From contig CAKJVC010000012.1 in assembly GCA_918026815.1 (NCBI GenBank), positions 1,736,001 through 1,800,000 of the forward strand: 64,000 nucleotides of DNA, read 5' to 3'. Shown piece after piece: positions 10,874 through 22,518 of the stretch. Position numbers and translations under genes: made by a program. The stretch comes from Chalara sp. BL73. Taxonomy: Eukaryota > Ascomycota > Leotiomycetes > Helotiales. The notes under the pieces are model-generated. The model did no database searches. It was not told where the DNA came from and worked only from the letters and a program-made list of their open reading frames with translations. How positions within the stretch are numbered: position 1 is the stretch's first letter; each line of letters starts with the position of its first letter.

Positions 10874-11276
10874 ACATGCAAATTTTAGCCGGTGGGTGTA
10901 TATTGGAGTCGTGCTAAGGACTATTGGCCATGGTTAATTATTGGCGGTTGACGGGCAAGTAGACTGCAGCTGCAATGGTGTGTTGCTTCAAATATCAATG
11001 TGGCAGGGTGATAAGATGAATAGATGCAGGTAGCTTCGATAAGGCAAAGCGGAGTAAGTGCTCCGTGCACCATGCATCTCTCAGATACTCGAAACTTATG
11101 GCGACGGCGAGCCTTGCAGCTCATTCTATGATTTTGGTGAAAATTGCCTGTGCGCCGAGAATCCCGGTACCCACTGTTGCACCTATTTCCTTTGATGCGT
11201 ACAGATCTCAATTTTGACTTGATCTGAATTGACACGCTCAACCCGAGCTGCTTCTCTAGTTCCTAGAAACTCTGAG
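10874..11276. other. Intergenic / promoter of glutamine-synthetase-like gene
   Basis: About 400 bases between the LTR and the ATG at 11277. I see no TATA box or other certain element. The displaced 3' flank of the transporter gene must lie here. Confidence 0.4.
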
Positions 11277-12599
11277 ATGGCGACCGAAGCTGAGAGCCTT
11301 GTGGAAAGTTTTTTCACAAGAAATGTCCCTGTCAAGTTCGTTCGCCTGCAGTGGGTCGATTACTCGGGGGTGTTGCGTACTCGAATTATCACTAAAACTC
11401 GATGCCAGCATCTCGCGTCGGGAGTCGACAGCTACCAACTCGCTCAAAATTGCATGGTCATCCCCCTTTCTACAGCACCACGATGTTGGCCTGATAGAAT
11501 TGAAGACTGGAATCTGTGCCCAGATTGGAGATCGCTTATGGTCTGCGGATTTGCTCCAACGCACGCTTCAGTTATGTGCTTCACTGCTAATCGAGACCTC
11601 CCGGCTACAGGTCATTTTGCCAGGTGCCCGGGAAAGCTTTTGTCCAAAGTAGTAAATGCTTTCGATAAACAAGATAAATCCAAGTTGCTTATAGGCTTCG
11701 AGATTGAGTTCGTACTTCTCGACGAGTCCTTCAATCTTGCAAAATCTATGGATCAAACAATTGGGTACTCTATGACAGCCGGTTTCCGGACAGAAAAACT
11801 AGTTGTCATGGAGGAGATTGTGGCCGCATTGGAGTTGTCTGGAATTGAAGTATACCACTTTCACACAGAGATCGTGGATCAGTTCGAAGTTGCACTTTCT
11901 CCGATGCCACCAATGCAAGCTATTGACGCTCTTATGATGGCCCAAGAAACGATTCGCACAATTTTCCTTCGCCATGGATTAAGAGCTACCATGTCGCCAA
12001 GTCCAGTCTTTAACGGCCCCCGGAGTGGTTGTCACGTGCACGTTTCTCTAAACTCTGTACCAGAAAGTGCTCCCGCTTCCTTCCTTGCCGGCGTACTTAG
12101 TAAACTGAAGTCTCTTTGTGCTTTTGGTCTGGCAAACTACGACAGCTACCACCGAGTTGCTAGCGATTGCGCCGGGGAATGGGTAGGTTGGGGAACACAT
12201 AATAAAGACTTGCCTATTCGCCAAGTCACTCCGAACCGCTGGGAATTCAGGTTCGTGGATGTTACTGCCAATATATACCTTTTTATGGCAACAGTTCTTT
12301 TGGCTGGGATAGCTGGTATAAAACGACAACAGCTTTTGATGATCAGTGATATTCAGCTCGTTCCATCAACACTTACTCGTACGGAGGCAGAGCGTCAACT
12401 TCAAGCTTATGGCGTTACTGAAGCTATGCCATCAAAACTCGAACTGGCTCTGGATTCGGCAAAAGACGACAAAGAGTTACAGGGCTGGGTTGGGACCGAG
12501 CTTTTCACGCAATATGTCAATGTGAAGGAGAAAGAAGTGGAATACTTCTCTAAAATGACAGATGAGAATCGTAGACTAAAGTTTCTGAATTACTTCTAA
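11277..12599 (+). CDS. Glutamine-synthetase-like protein (FluG C-terminal type)
   Basis: Single-exon gene of 440 aa, with its start chosen at ATG 11277 because the upstream in-frame codons include no ATG. The beta-grasp N-terminal region holds VRLQWVDYSGVLRTR; the catalytic region shows LLIGFEIEFVLL (metal-binding E-x-E), FEVALSP, GCHVHVSL (conserved His) and TPNRWEFRFVD (Arg/Glu of the active site). The divergence from true glutamine synthetase, and the length, fit the GS-III/FluG-like or gamma-glutamylamine-synthetase group, which joins glutamate to ammonia or amines using ATP. It sits between a peptide transporter and an amidase gene. No introns or lesions. The exact substrate is unknown. 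Confidence 0.85.
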   Translation: MATEAESLVESFFTRNVPVKFVRLQWVDYSGVLRTRIITKTRCQHLASGVDSYQLAQNCMVIPLSTAPRCWPDRIEDWNLCPDWRSLMVCGFAPTHASVMCFTANRDLPATGHFARCPGKLLSKVVNAFDKQDKSKLLIGFEIEFVLLDESFNLAKSMDQTIGYSMTAGFRTEKLVVMEEIVAALELSGIEVYHFHTEIVDQFEVALSPMPPMQAIDALMMAQETIRTIFLRHGLRATMSPSPVFNGPRSGCHVHVSLNSVPESAPASFLAGVLSKLKSLCAFGLANYDSYHRVASDCAGEWVGWGTHNKDLPIRQVTPNRWEFRFVDVTANIYLFMATVLLAGIAGIKRQQLLMISDIQLVPSTLTRTEAERQLQAYGVTEAMPSKLELALDSAKDDKELQGWVGTELFTQYVNVKEKEVEYFSKMTDENRRLKFLNYF

Positions 12600-14366
12600 A
12601 AACACAAAAGCAGCAACGTTCATCAACTAAAGAGTCATCTCTAGCAGAAAGTCTTTCTTGGTCCAATTACTATTTCTGTGTCGCATGCCTTGTCCCCCGG
12701 ACATCATGAACTTTCATGATTTAGCAAATCCAACAAGTTATATGAGTTGAAACGTCTCTGCGATAATAATTTAGTTCCATATATCATCTAATCGACATTA
12801 GACCCAAAAGAAAGAGACCCAACTCCCATCTCAAAATACAGACCCCAAATGCAGAAATTGTTTCGAGGGAGGTGTGCTGAATCAAAGGTGGCAGTCCTTA
12901 CCTTATACTTAGGAACACAGAGCCTGTATTGCGCTACATCGTAGGCTGTCGATGACCCACTAAAAAGCCTCCCGTGGTACCTAGAGTACTAGCCCATAAG
13001 TTTTCGTCCCCCAACAACATCGTCCACGCCACTAATTACTCTTTTATTAATAACTTTACAACCACTTATCTAATTGAATTGATTTTGATTGCAAATAAAT
13101 GACAAATAAGGTTTCTTTCATGTACCCCATCTTTGAATTCCCTAGTATTTTGTATGTTATCTATTTGCTTTGATCACCGCCGCAACCCTATATAGCATTG
13201 TTCGCAAACAGCTTACCCAGCCCATGGCCTGCCACAGGCTTGCAACTACAGCAGCCACAGGTTTGCAACTACAGCAGCCACAGGCTTGCAGCCACTAGAA
13301 ATGCATATGGCCTAGATTGTCGTGGGCTTCAGCTGTTGGAGTACTTTCGGGGATACTAAACCCACAAGCTTGGTGACTATAGGGAAAGAATACAAAACAG
13401 TCGAGGGGCGAAGGATATATTAAAAGGAAGCTAGAACTCCTTGAGGGAAGACAATCTTGAGACTTTCATAGATTCAACGGTCTGCATTTAATACCAATAC
13501 AATACTTTCGCATTGCCAGTTACTTATTTTCACTTGCTGTATTGCAATCCCTTTAGCTGCTCTTTGTTTGTTGCAGAATTATACACTTTTGGCGCCTTTC
13601 TGAATGACTAATTATAAAGGCATACAAAGCTTATAAGCAAAAAGGTCGTCGAATGAATTAAAAGAGCCGTATAGTGGAAGAGATAATGATACAATTGCTC
13701 TTTACACCGCTTGCCTATTACAAATAGGTGTAAGGGGGGAGGTGGTGTAGGTAGTAAGTAGGGGAGGAGGCCGTGTATCACTCACCTGAGGAATGCCGGA
13801 GGCGCAGAGATGTTGGGGTAGGACTGAAGAATGTTCTGCTCAGTGCTTGTTGGACAACATTTACCTTGGCGTGTTACACTGCTCCCGAATTGCCTGATTT
13901 TCAACCTGCATCCCTTCTAAATTGCGGTAAATGGCCAGTTCATCCTGTCACGAGGTGCATTGCCGGAGCTGCCCTTGTATTATGCAGTTGGGCGTAGTTG
14001 GAATAGAGGCCACGAGGCGGGCTCATGCATGTTTTTCTTCGTTACATTCAGGCAGTGTAAGCCAAAGCCACAACGTAAAGTCGGTCAGCATTTATTCTGC
14101 ACTCTGAGTGGTAACAAATGGCGCATGCGACAGCCCGCACGATAATAAGGCGGCACCGGAAGTTCTCAGTGGGGGTGTCTGCATTGTTGCGCTCAGTCTT
14201 GCACTGATTTTTGCATGTCAGCGATTCTTCTCTACTCATTCATCTGGTTGGACCAAGCTGTTAACGAAGAACAATGCGAAACCCAGCTCTGCACAAGCCT
14301 GCCACTGACACAAGTCGTCGGCAAAGCTCCTCCCCACTTTTATCTCTTTCACTTTCGGCCGTCGCG
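12600..14366. other. Gene-free stretch with diverged repeats
   Basis: About 1.75 kb. Bases 13230-13575 are a diverged copy of the minisatellite-bearing LTR family at 50.2 kb: CAGGCTTGCAACTACAGCAGCC units, then GGAAGCTAGAACTC.., TATTGCAATCCCT and CTCTTTGTTTGTTGCA; its exact ends are uncertain. Bases about 13730-13785 (GTAGTAAGTAGGGGAGGAGG) match repeats at 19930-19990 and 32865-32935. Nothing gene-like was recognised. Confidence 0.5.
13230..13575 (+). repeat. Diverged LTR with CAGC-type minisatellite
   Basis: Two to three units of about 26 bp (CAGGCTTGCAACTACAGCAG) at 13233-13290 are followed by sequence parallel to 50340-50514 in order, including the TTGCAATCCCT and CTCTTTGTTTGTT blocks. The terminal TG/CA ends and the target duplication could not be fixed. 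Confidence 0.5.
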
Positions 14367-16687
14367 ATGGAGGAGGAAGTCAAGATGGCTATTGGTGATG
14401 TTCAATACCTTTTGATAGAAAACGAAGAGGTTCAACTGCCGTTGCTTTCTCTCAGATGAAACTGACAAGTGCAGAACTTCCTCAATTTTAGCGGCAATGG
14501 CACTACATTGGCACTGGTATACCTGACTAAACCTGGCCAGCGCATTTCCAGGTCGGCACTCCACGAATTTCGTACCAATTCTCTTGAGAAAGATGATGTT
14601 TTTCGACCAGAATTCTACTGCAATGTTGTTTTCTACGGCAGCAATAAAGAAGATCTGCATATCGAGCCTGATGTCTTTGAGGAGTTGGCTGCATGGAATA
14701 CTAAGACCCGCACGTTCTTGACTGGCAACTCCACAGCCAATATTGCACCTGGGCCGTATGCGTTTTCGGGAGGGCGGACCTGGCAGCCATGGAGAATATA
14801 CTACGACTTTAATGGCACATTTATGTGTACATTCAAGCCTTCGCCAAAAGGCACAGGAAAATAAGTGGTCAAATCCAATGCTTTAGAGGGTCAAAGCTAA
14901 CTACATTAAACATTACTTAAACTTGACACCCCCGAGGCTGGCATTAATGGAAGAGTTGTCGTGCCATCTCGCTGCTATTTCAAACCATCAAAGTCACATC
15001 CCCTCGATGGAGCGAGGATCAGCGTCAAAGACAACATTGACATCGCAGGCCATAAAACTACATTGTGTAATCGATCATGGCAGGATCTTTATCCAGAAAA
15101 GACCAGACATGCAGCTTGTGTTCAAGTTCTTGTGGATGCTGGTGCTATTATTGTAGGCAAAGCAAAACTGCAGGCTATGATTATGCGCGAAGAACCTTTG
15201 GAGTGCGTCGAGTTCACAGCGCCTTTCAACCCTCGCGGTGATGGATATCAGGTGCCATCTGGAAGCAGCCATGGGAGTGCTGCGGGCATCGGTTCATATG
15301 ACTGGCTCGATTTCTCCCTTGGATCTGACAGTTCGTATCTTTTAGAAGTGCAATTAATGATATCCGCTGACTTAATATCAGCTAATGGCAGCGAACGCAA
15401 ACCTGCGCACTACAACGGTTGCTTTTCAATTCGTCCATCCACTGGAATCATGAATACCGAAGGAGTCATCGGCCAATTCGCGTATATATTACCACGCTGA
15501 AATCGGCTTAAAAACGTGATGCTAATATTTTTTTTCCAGGGAGTTTGATATGCCTGTCTTTTTCGCGAGGGATATATCAAAGTTCTCGGAGTTTATTTCG
15601 GTGTGGTATGGAAGCTCTCCGATGCTTCGCACGCCATCTAAGGTTAATCTTTATCCTAACATAGCCTCTTTTTACTTACTTTGCTCTTTAGTTACCGATT
15701 AAAATTCTTTATCCCTCAGATTATCTTCCTACTCCAAATGCAGCACAGTCTGCTCTTATCGACAAATTTGTCGAATGCCTTGAATCTGCACTGCAGGTCA
15801 CCAGGACAAATATTTCTCTTGCCGAGTTATGGAAAGAACAATGTCCCGATGGACCAGGAAACGCTGATATTGCAGAATATCTCAAGCTTGTATGTAATTA
15901 TACTGTCCATTTTTTCGAATTGCCGCTAAAAGTTCCTAGACAGGAAGTTACCCTTACTATCGAGATGCATACTACAACTTGTCTGACTTCAGAAATGATT
16001 ACGCCAAGAAATATGGAAAGCCGCCTTTCACGCACAGAGCTATGCAATGGCAATGGTGAGTTGACTGTTTTTTGGCGTGACAGCGGAAAGAGTCTGACAT
16101 TTTTCATTCAGGAATATTGCAAAGCAAATATCAGTGGAGGAACGTGATATGTACTGGCGGCGCTCTGAATTATACCGGCACTGGCTACTTGACAAAGTTT
16201 TTGAGGCAGACAACAAAGGCTGCGTTACAATCATGATCTTTCCCATTGAAGTCGGAAAGCCAAGCTACCGTGATGCGGAACTGCCGTAAGCGTTTTATTA
16301 CAATTCATTTGCTCCAAATACTAATAAACGTGTTTAGAGGTTACTATATCTTGAGTGGCTACGCTTCGTTAAACATGTCACCAATGATGCGAGCTCCTGA
16401 GCTTACGGCAATTGGTAATTCTTTTTGCTGAAGTATAAACAGTCTGCTAACGATTTCTTCCAGTTGGTGAAATTACATATGATTCTATCGTAACTAAAAG
16501 AGAAGAGCCATTCCCAATAGGGGTGTCCGTTATAGGAGCGCCAGGTATGCTTTTCTTTTTAACATAATTTTCAAAACTAAATATGGAAATAACAGGAACC
16601 GATCTTTATCTTGTGGACTTGGTGGAAAAGGGGATGAAAGCTGGGGGCTTTCCAACTAGGTTGAAAACCGGTCGCTCATGTTATTGA
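14367..16687 (+). CDS. Arp1-like amidase (amidase signature family), one doubtful junction
   Basis: Amidase of the fungal scytalone-dehydratase-like (Arp1) type. Exons: 14367-14429, 14475-14861, 14937-15330, 15382-15481, 15540-15642, 15692-15889, 15940-16055, 16112-16285, 16338-16414, 16464-16544 and 16596-16687. All junctions keep phase except that exon 2 runs into TAA at 14862 before any usable donor, while exon 3 resumes at GINGRVVVPSR. Active-site segments: GARISVKDNIDIAG (catalytic Lys), VPSGSSHGSAAG (Ser) and, after splicing, LGSDTNGSERKPAHYNGC (nucleophile Ser). The C-terminus GVSVIGAPGTDLYLVDL is typical. The intron at 14430-14474 has a CTGAC branch site. Either the second intron has an unusual donor or the gene carries one nonsense change. 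Neighbours are the GS-like enzyme and the transporter on the same strand. Confidence 0.7.
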
Positions 16688-16889
16688 GCGTCGCAAATTA
16701 ATGACAATGTGTTTTGAGGGCTAGCGAGCTTTTAACTATGGCGTTTAATTTATTATGCCTTTAAAAGTTATTCCGTCACAAACTATCTGCATTAGTGTGA
16801 CCAAAATAAAGCAGGAGTTCTACCATGAGCCTGACAGGCGAAGGCCACCAGAAGTTATCAGCCCCCACCAATCTTTACACCGCCGTAAG

Positions 16890-17264
16890 TGTTTGTCTGA
16901 ACGCATGTAAATAGGGTCACGTGGACACCGGATCATGTGGGTTGTGGGTCCTTTCAGGACCTACGACCTCAAGAACAAGTCAACCACCTACAATGAGCAT
17001 AACAACACTGCGCTGAGATCGCGGTGCTACGTGCCCCGTGGGCAACCGACTTGAGCGAATACAAGTTATCAATACGGAGAAGTATCACTCAGAAAGTGAT
17101 ACAAACAGTGTTGGAATGCATGTAAATAGTTTTCACAAGTCACCACCTACAATGAGCATACTAGCACTGGGCATATCGCGGTGCTACGTTCCCCGTGGGT
17201 ACCGACTTGAGCAATTACAAGCTATCGGAATCAAGAAGTATCACTCAAGAAAGTGATACAAACA
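16890..17264 (-). mobile_element. Two family-2 LTRs head to tail within one target duplication
   Basis: Copy C (16890-17107) and copy D (17109-17264) are separated by a single G. Both carry GATACTTC/GTATCACT-type ends and the GCGGTGCTACG..CCCGTGGG block. The pair is flanked by GTAAG (16885-16889 and 17265-17269), so it behaves as one insertion without internal region. The copies differ in length (218 and 156 bp). Confidence 0.75.
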
Positions 17265-17403
17265 GTAAGATTTCTTCCCTTGGCGTGTGACCTTGCCTGA
17301 TGGATGTGTATGCATCTTGCCGCCTACCTAGCACACTCTGATTTCACGCGCAGTCTGCGATTAAGTATTCTGATCTCTTGTATCAAACTCCAAATTGGGG
17401 ATC

Positions 17404-19146
17404 ATGGACTCAAGCAAAGGGAAGAACATATCTTTGATGTCTACAAGATCTTTTCATACAGGTATGTCCTTTTCCAACTATTGGATATTTTCTAACTCAA
17501 TGATAGAAGCAGAGGAGGATGGGGCATTCCAGCGCGGTATCGAACTCCTTTCCCAACAGTCAACTAAACACTACGTTTACCCACGGCCTGATTTTACCAG
17601 TCTGTGCCAGTATTTGAAGTCTCCGGCTGTTCAAAGGCCGGATTTTGAGACTTCGGGCGTCAATTCAGCAACTTCCGATAATGATATTACTTCTAACTTC
17701 GCGGTGATCCACAATCTAACGACTGGATCGAAAACCTTTTTCGGACCATCATCACAACACATAGCGGAGTTTGCTGCCAATAAAGATGTACCAGAAGCAA
17801 TGCTCTTGTTTTTACGTGGCTTCCCTTCGCCTCAGTGGCTAAACGTCGTTGGAAACAAGCATAGAGTTAGTCCGGACTTCTATCGACGTCATTTACAATA
17901 CAAGACATTTACGGCTGGTGGGCGGGATTTGTGCTCGTCTCCTTCTTTACCATCGTCATCTTCTCGAATCATTCAACTGACTATCTCGACAATTTGCGCT
18001 CGAAGTGGTAGCGGGTTACCTTACGAGCCTGAAGACCTAGAAGAAGCTCGTCACCAGGAATCAGATGCGATAGGAAAGTATTTTCTACAGCTGCGCAAAA
18101 AAGCCAGAGTGGCGGACTCTGTGGTCCGCAAATGCTTGTTGATAAGCAAGCAAGAGCATATCTTGGAACAAACTATTTCGATTGAGGTTGGACAATCCGA
18201 AAACAGCTGGCGTGCTATTGTTTGGCTTGACAGCGGAAATGATCTCTCCCTTGGCGTTGAGGGGCCATGGGTCCCGCCTCCTACTTCTCTACCCTGGCAA
18301 ACATACTTCTTCCCTGTCATCGTACACCAAGCAACAACTGGTCTGCCTTGCGAGTCAATAATTGACTCTGCACCAACAATTCCAACACTTAGCAAAAGCT
18401 TAGGCCAAACTACTAACAGCAGCCAAAAACCACGGACGGAATGGAAAGCAGCCCAAAACATATGCCTCCTTCCGTTCCAGTATGGATCTCAGCTCGACAA
18501 AGCCCTTGCTTGTCAAGATGCATTTTACGCTCTCAGTGAAGTATTTCGATTTGCCGCTTTTTCCGAAGTACAGTTTTTGAATCTTATCCACAACCGCATC
18601 GAGCATGAGCTCTCTTTTGTTGCATTGCAAAACGTCGGGCGTAATGCTTTCTCGCTGCTGAATCTCAAATACATCAAGACACAACTCACATCGCATGCGC
18701 GAAGCCTCGCCGAAACCGTGAGCACTTTAGAGAACCGCCATACCCTGGATTGGCCGCGTGTTCCATCGTCTGCCGTAGCAGATCAAGCAGCAGCCTTGCT
18801 ACTCACGGACTTCAAGTACTTGCTTCAGCGCGCGGACAACCTGGCAAGAGAGTGTGAGCAGGGCATGACAACACTGACCAACAGCTCCATTTTGGAGGAG
18901 TCAAAACGTTCAACGGAAAACGCAATAAGAGTCCAGAAACTTACTGTACTTGCTACTATTTTCATTCCTTTATCATTTACATGCTCGATTTGGGGAATGA
19001 ATTTTGTGGAGTTGGGAACAGGCACTGTGCATTTCTGGGCCTGGTTTGCGACAGGTGGACCGATCATCGTGTTTTGTTTTACCGTATATCATTTCGATGC
19101 TTTGATCAGGTGGTACCGCAGAACGAAATCGAAGGTTGCGAGCTAG
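17404..19146 (+). CDS. CorA-like Mg2+ transporter protein
   Basis: Predicted CorA-type metal-ion channel, 565 aa. The start is ATG 17404. Exon 1 (17404-17461) joins exon 2 (17507-19146) across a 45-bp intron with GTATGT, CTAAC and TAG signals; the intron is in frame, so intron retention would add 15 residues. The long soluble N-terminal domain is fungal-specific, and no signal peptide is seen. Near the C-terminus: coiled helix SARSLAETVSTLENR, then TM1 LTVLATIFIPLSFTCSIWGM with the GMN motif (WGMNF) and TM2 FWAWFATGGPIIVFCFTVY, then a basic tail. The GMN signature and two terminal helices support the call. A solo LTR lies 51 bp past the stop codon. Confidence 0.85.
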   Translation: MDSSKGKNISLMSTRSFHTGMSFSNYWIFSNSMIEAEEDGAFQRGIELLSQQSTKHYVYPRPDFTSLCQYLKSPAVQRPDFETSGVNSATSDNDITSNFAVIHNLTTGSKTFFGPSSQHIAEFAANKDVPEAMLLFLRGFPSPQWLNVVGNKHRVSPDFYRRHLQYKTFTAGGRDLCSSPSLPSSSSRIIQLTISTICARSGSGLPYEPEDLEEARHQESDAIGKYFLQLRKKARVADSVVRKCLLISKQEHILEQTISIEVGQSENSWRAIVWLDSGNDLSLGVEGPWVPPPTSLPWQTYFFPVIVHQATTGLPCESIIDSAPTIPTLSKSLGQTTNSSQKPRTEWKAAQNICLLPFQYGSQLDKALACQDAFYALSEVFRFAAFSEVQFLNLIHNRIEHELSFVALQNVGRNAFSLLNLKYIKTQLTSHARSLAETVSTLENRHTLDWPRVPSSAVADQAAALLLTDFKYLLQRADNLARECEQGMTTLTNSSILEESKRSTENAIRVQKLTVLATIFIPLSFTCSIWGMNFVELGTGTVHFWAWFATGGPIIVFCFTVYHFDALIRWYRRTKSKVAS

Positions 19147-19196
19147 CTATAGATGGCCATAGATAGAGCGGGTTGTGTAAATGTTTTGGTAGATTT

Positions 19197-19390
19197 TGTT
19201 GAACAGGTTAGGTCTAAGGACCATACCTAGTCTATTGTAGGTAACAGTAGGCAACAGTGTGTTGACATGTGAGTATCACACCTCTATAAGTAGAGGGATT
19301 CTCTCCTGTAGTTTAGGTTCTATAACTTTCAGCAATTGACACTCGTTTACCCTATACTCTCTGAAAGCTCCGTGACTCTCTATTCCAACA
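19197..19390 (-). mobile_element. Solo LTR, family 1, copy 3
   Basis: Begins TGTTGAACAGG and ends TTCCAACA on the + strand, the reverse orientation of copies 1 and 2. Perfect 5-bp duplication GATTT (19192-19196, 19391-19395). It lies in the presumed 3' UTR of the CorA-like gene. Confidence 0.87.
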
Positions 19391-20203
19391 GATTTCTTCT
19401 CGGCGGTGCAATCAAACATTTCTTATTACGGATAATATCTCAAATACCATCAAAAAGTGCTGATATTTCTGAAATACCATCTTTTTTTGACCTCTATCTG
19501 GCCATACCACTCTTATGGCATATGAGATATTGTCGGAACGCATGTAAATAGAATCACGTGAACACCGGATCATATGAGTTGTGAGTCCTTTCAGGACTGT
19601 CGGAATATAAGTCACTCTTGGTAATATTGGGTGTGGCGCTGCACTTTTTGTCAAGGACGAAGCTTAGAACAACCTCAGAGAGGATGATGCCAGCTTAGGA
19701 CTCTTTTATAGCAGTTAAAATGATCGAAATCACATACAAACTAAAAGAAATCTGCTGCAAAAAAAAAAACAGTGAGTACCTGCAACTTAATACGCAATCG
19801 ATATTGGAAAGTTAGATTTTTAATACTATATTGACCATTTTAACTCTATATTACTATTTAATTCGATTCTTCACAGTTGATTTAGGTGAGCGCCCCACCA
19901 AAATAGTCTGATCCCAAAATCACAAAGGGGGGGGTGGACGGGGTCGTCGTGTAGTAAGCAGGGGGGAGGCCACGTATCACTCGCCATTCCTCAGACTTCT
20001 CGGATCATATTCTCTCTCTCCGCATGTTGATCCATTTAAGTCGCCAGCACTGTGTCAGAAGGATGATTGAAATTGCTGCCAAGAAATCCCCGCCAATGTT
20101 TGTGCTGCCTGGCAGAGTTCCCGAGGAAGCAAATTCGACATACATCCTAGATTGAAGCTCGAAGCATACAATCTCCATTCAAAGTTCTGCACAATTTCTC
20201 ATC
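19391..20203. other. Repeat-rich intergenic stretch
   Basis: Contains an AT-rich block about 19425-19525 (GGATAATATCTCAAATACCATC) related to 49815-49935; a family-2 LTR fragment 19531-19598 (TGTCGGAACGCATGTAAATAG); and a block about 19830-19990 that is the reverse complement of 32865-33010 (GGTGAGCGCCCCACCAAA, GTAGTAAGCAGGGGGGAGG). An A10 run lies near 19759. No gene seen. Confidence 0.55.
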
Positions 20204-21375
20204 ATGACTGGGCCCGAGCTATCGCGAGACAAAGATCTATCTCAAAGTGATCAATGTTGGTATCTTTGCCATGCTGATACCTTTTTACTCACTCTCCTCA
20301 GTCGTCCCGTTATATTTTGTCGACCGACACGAGCTATGGAATACAATTAAGCCCTACACCTTTCATTACATCCCAAAAGAAACCTTTCCACTCCACAACC
20401 TCAAACGCTCGCCTCGGATTACTCGTGTCAGGAATATGCGCCCCTATGTTTCTACTTTGTCCTTGGACGCGCAAGGATTTGAGGTCCATCGTCTAGATAG
20501 CCGTATGAAGATATCGGACTTCAAAAACGAAGCAACCATCGAAGCTGTATACATCCGGGAACTTGAGCAGTATTTCAAGGAAGCATTAAAAGCAAATGAA
20601 GTTCGAGGCTTAGATTTTCAGGCTGGTGATCTCCTAATCTACATCGATATGCCCAAGCTCATTCAATTAAGTTGAGGAAGAAAGATCCAGAGTTTCCCAT
20701 TAATGGCGGAAGACCTTTACCGACACCACAACCAAGTTTAATGACACATGTCGGTAATTATGCTAGTTTCTTTTATACGATCAATGACTTCAAGCAAAGT
20801 CCTTATGGTGTGTCTTTAGATGTAACGCTTGCCGGTGCGAAGTCAATTGTTCACGAGCTTTATGAAGATGCTGCGCCGCAAATTCTCAAGTCAAGATTCC
20901 AAATAATCACGTAAGTACGCAAGCATTCATTAGTGTCACTTCAGACTCATGAAACGCCTCGCAGCGTGTGGAAATCCCTTCGAGTTCCGGTCCGAGACTG
21001 GCCGCTTGCTCTTTGTGATGCTGCAAGTGTTGACCAGGCTGATTTGGTAGACGCTGATGTCATTTACCCCAACTACCTCGCCGAGAACCGAATGGTACAT
21101 TTCAACGAAGACCAGAAGTGGTACTGGCTTCCAGGCCAAGCTGCGAACGAAGTACTTGTCTTCAAAGCTGTCGATACTGACGAGCGCACCTCCTGTTGTG
21201 AGTCTCAGCTCTTTGAACATTCGTTTATTATACTGATTGTTTAGCATGTCCTCATGGTGCGTTTCCCCTTCCTAAACAAGACCAGAATTCTCCGTCAAGA
21301 GAGAGCATTGATGTGCGCCTGTTGGTTATGTATGCAGACATGGCATATCCTGAGTCTAAGCCTTGGTTCGGTTAG
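20204..21375 (+). CDS. CmcJ/AsaB-like oxidoreductase (hydroxylase/methyltransferase-like family)
   Basis: Fungal family named after cephamycin CmcJ and aspirochlorine AsaB; members act as small-molecule tailoring enzymes, but this one's substrate is unknown. Exons 20204-20246, 20302-20600, 20672-20910, 20965-21197 and 21245-21375 total 945 nt (314 aa), the usual size. Family signatures: LRKKDPEFPINGG, SVWKSLRVPVRDWPLA-like segment (read across the third intron as TVWKSLRVPVRDWPLALCD), VIYPNYLAENRMVHF, QKWYWLPGQAANEVLVFKAVD, then PHGAFPLP and RESIDVRLLVMY. The donor of intron 2 (GTTCGA) is weak; if it is not used the gene would be frameshifted there. It stands alone, without other recognisable biosynthetic genes nearby. 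NLR gene follows downstream. Confidence 0.75.
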
Positions 21376-22518
21376 TTGAGGTCGTATTTCAACATCCGCT
21401 CACAGATCTCGAAACTACAAAAGGGGTTCACACTGGCAAGGTTCAAGATTCAAGTCGATTATGTTAAAGACAGATAGCTTAATTGAATATAAACGTGACA
21501 ACCATACCATTAGAGCATCCTGGCACATAATTTAATACAAATGTTTAAAAAATAGGCAAATGAGATTATGAAGTGAGGACCACATCGTCCGCCCTGCCTC
21601 TGGCCTGTCCCTTTCCACTGTTTTGTCTTTCTGTCCCTCCTTAATCCTCTACCCTACCTATGCGCTGAGTGTGTTAGATCTTGACAGGGACACAGCGAAG
21701 ACTATATACCTACGCATCATTACTGAAATCTTCCTTTACGGCGACTTCCTCGGCGACTCCGTCAGTGCTAGCCGCGTCGGAGGTTCCATATGCGTCTCTC
21801 ACGACATTCTTTCTTAAGTGTTCCGTCATTCGATCCATAGGCTTACTAACAGAAGCCCCAAATGAGCAGGTTGGTTCGTTGGCACGAAGATTGCGTTTTG
21901 AGAAATCGGGATTCTCGTCCTCTGCCAACGAGCTGGAGGACAATGCCTTCCATGGCTAAATCTTGTGCGATGGCTGTTCAGACATGCTGGGGCATAAGAG
22001 TTTTCGTCGTTTCGGAATGAAAGGCTTGGTGCTTAGAATCGTGTGTAGAGCTGAGAGGTTCTTCAAATGTTGTGTATCAAAAGGAAAACTGATACCAGGT
22101 TAGGGGGGGATAAGAAGTAACATCACACAGGTTTCCTCCTTCATCTTTATGTACTCACGAATGGATCTAGATTTCAGACGCCGAGGACTAAGTTCCGCAG
22201 ATAGAGCCAAGGGTCTGGGCGATAATCGAGGATAAAAGAGGGGTAAATTGAGGAGTGCGTTGATATTTTGGATGATGCAATGCAATAGACTGTAGGTTCC
22301 CGTATGCATACATCCCCTATATCCGTGCGACTCTGGCAGGGATTGGGAGTCCGCCTCTCCTAAAAGCAGCACTGACAGAAGATTGGTTGTACAAAGCTAA
22401 GCATGCAAACCTACTTGGTGGTCATCTAGGGCATAATTGTTGTGTTTTGACACATTTAGACTCGTAAAATAATCTTATCTTGCTTTGTAATCCAGGGTCT
22501 CAACAAGCCTAGTTGTCA
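21376..22518. other. Intergenic; no recognisable gene
   Basis: About 1.1 kb. Both strands hold a frame of about 80-90 codons near 21680-21960 (the minus reading starts MSSSSLAEDENPDFSKRN) with no family resemblance. The part next to 22519 should carry the NLR promoter. Confidence 0.4.
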
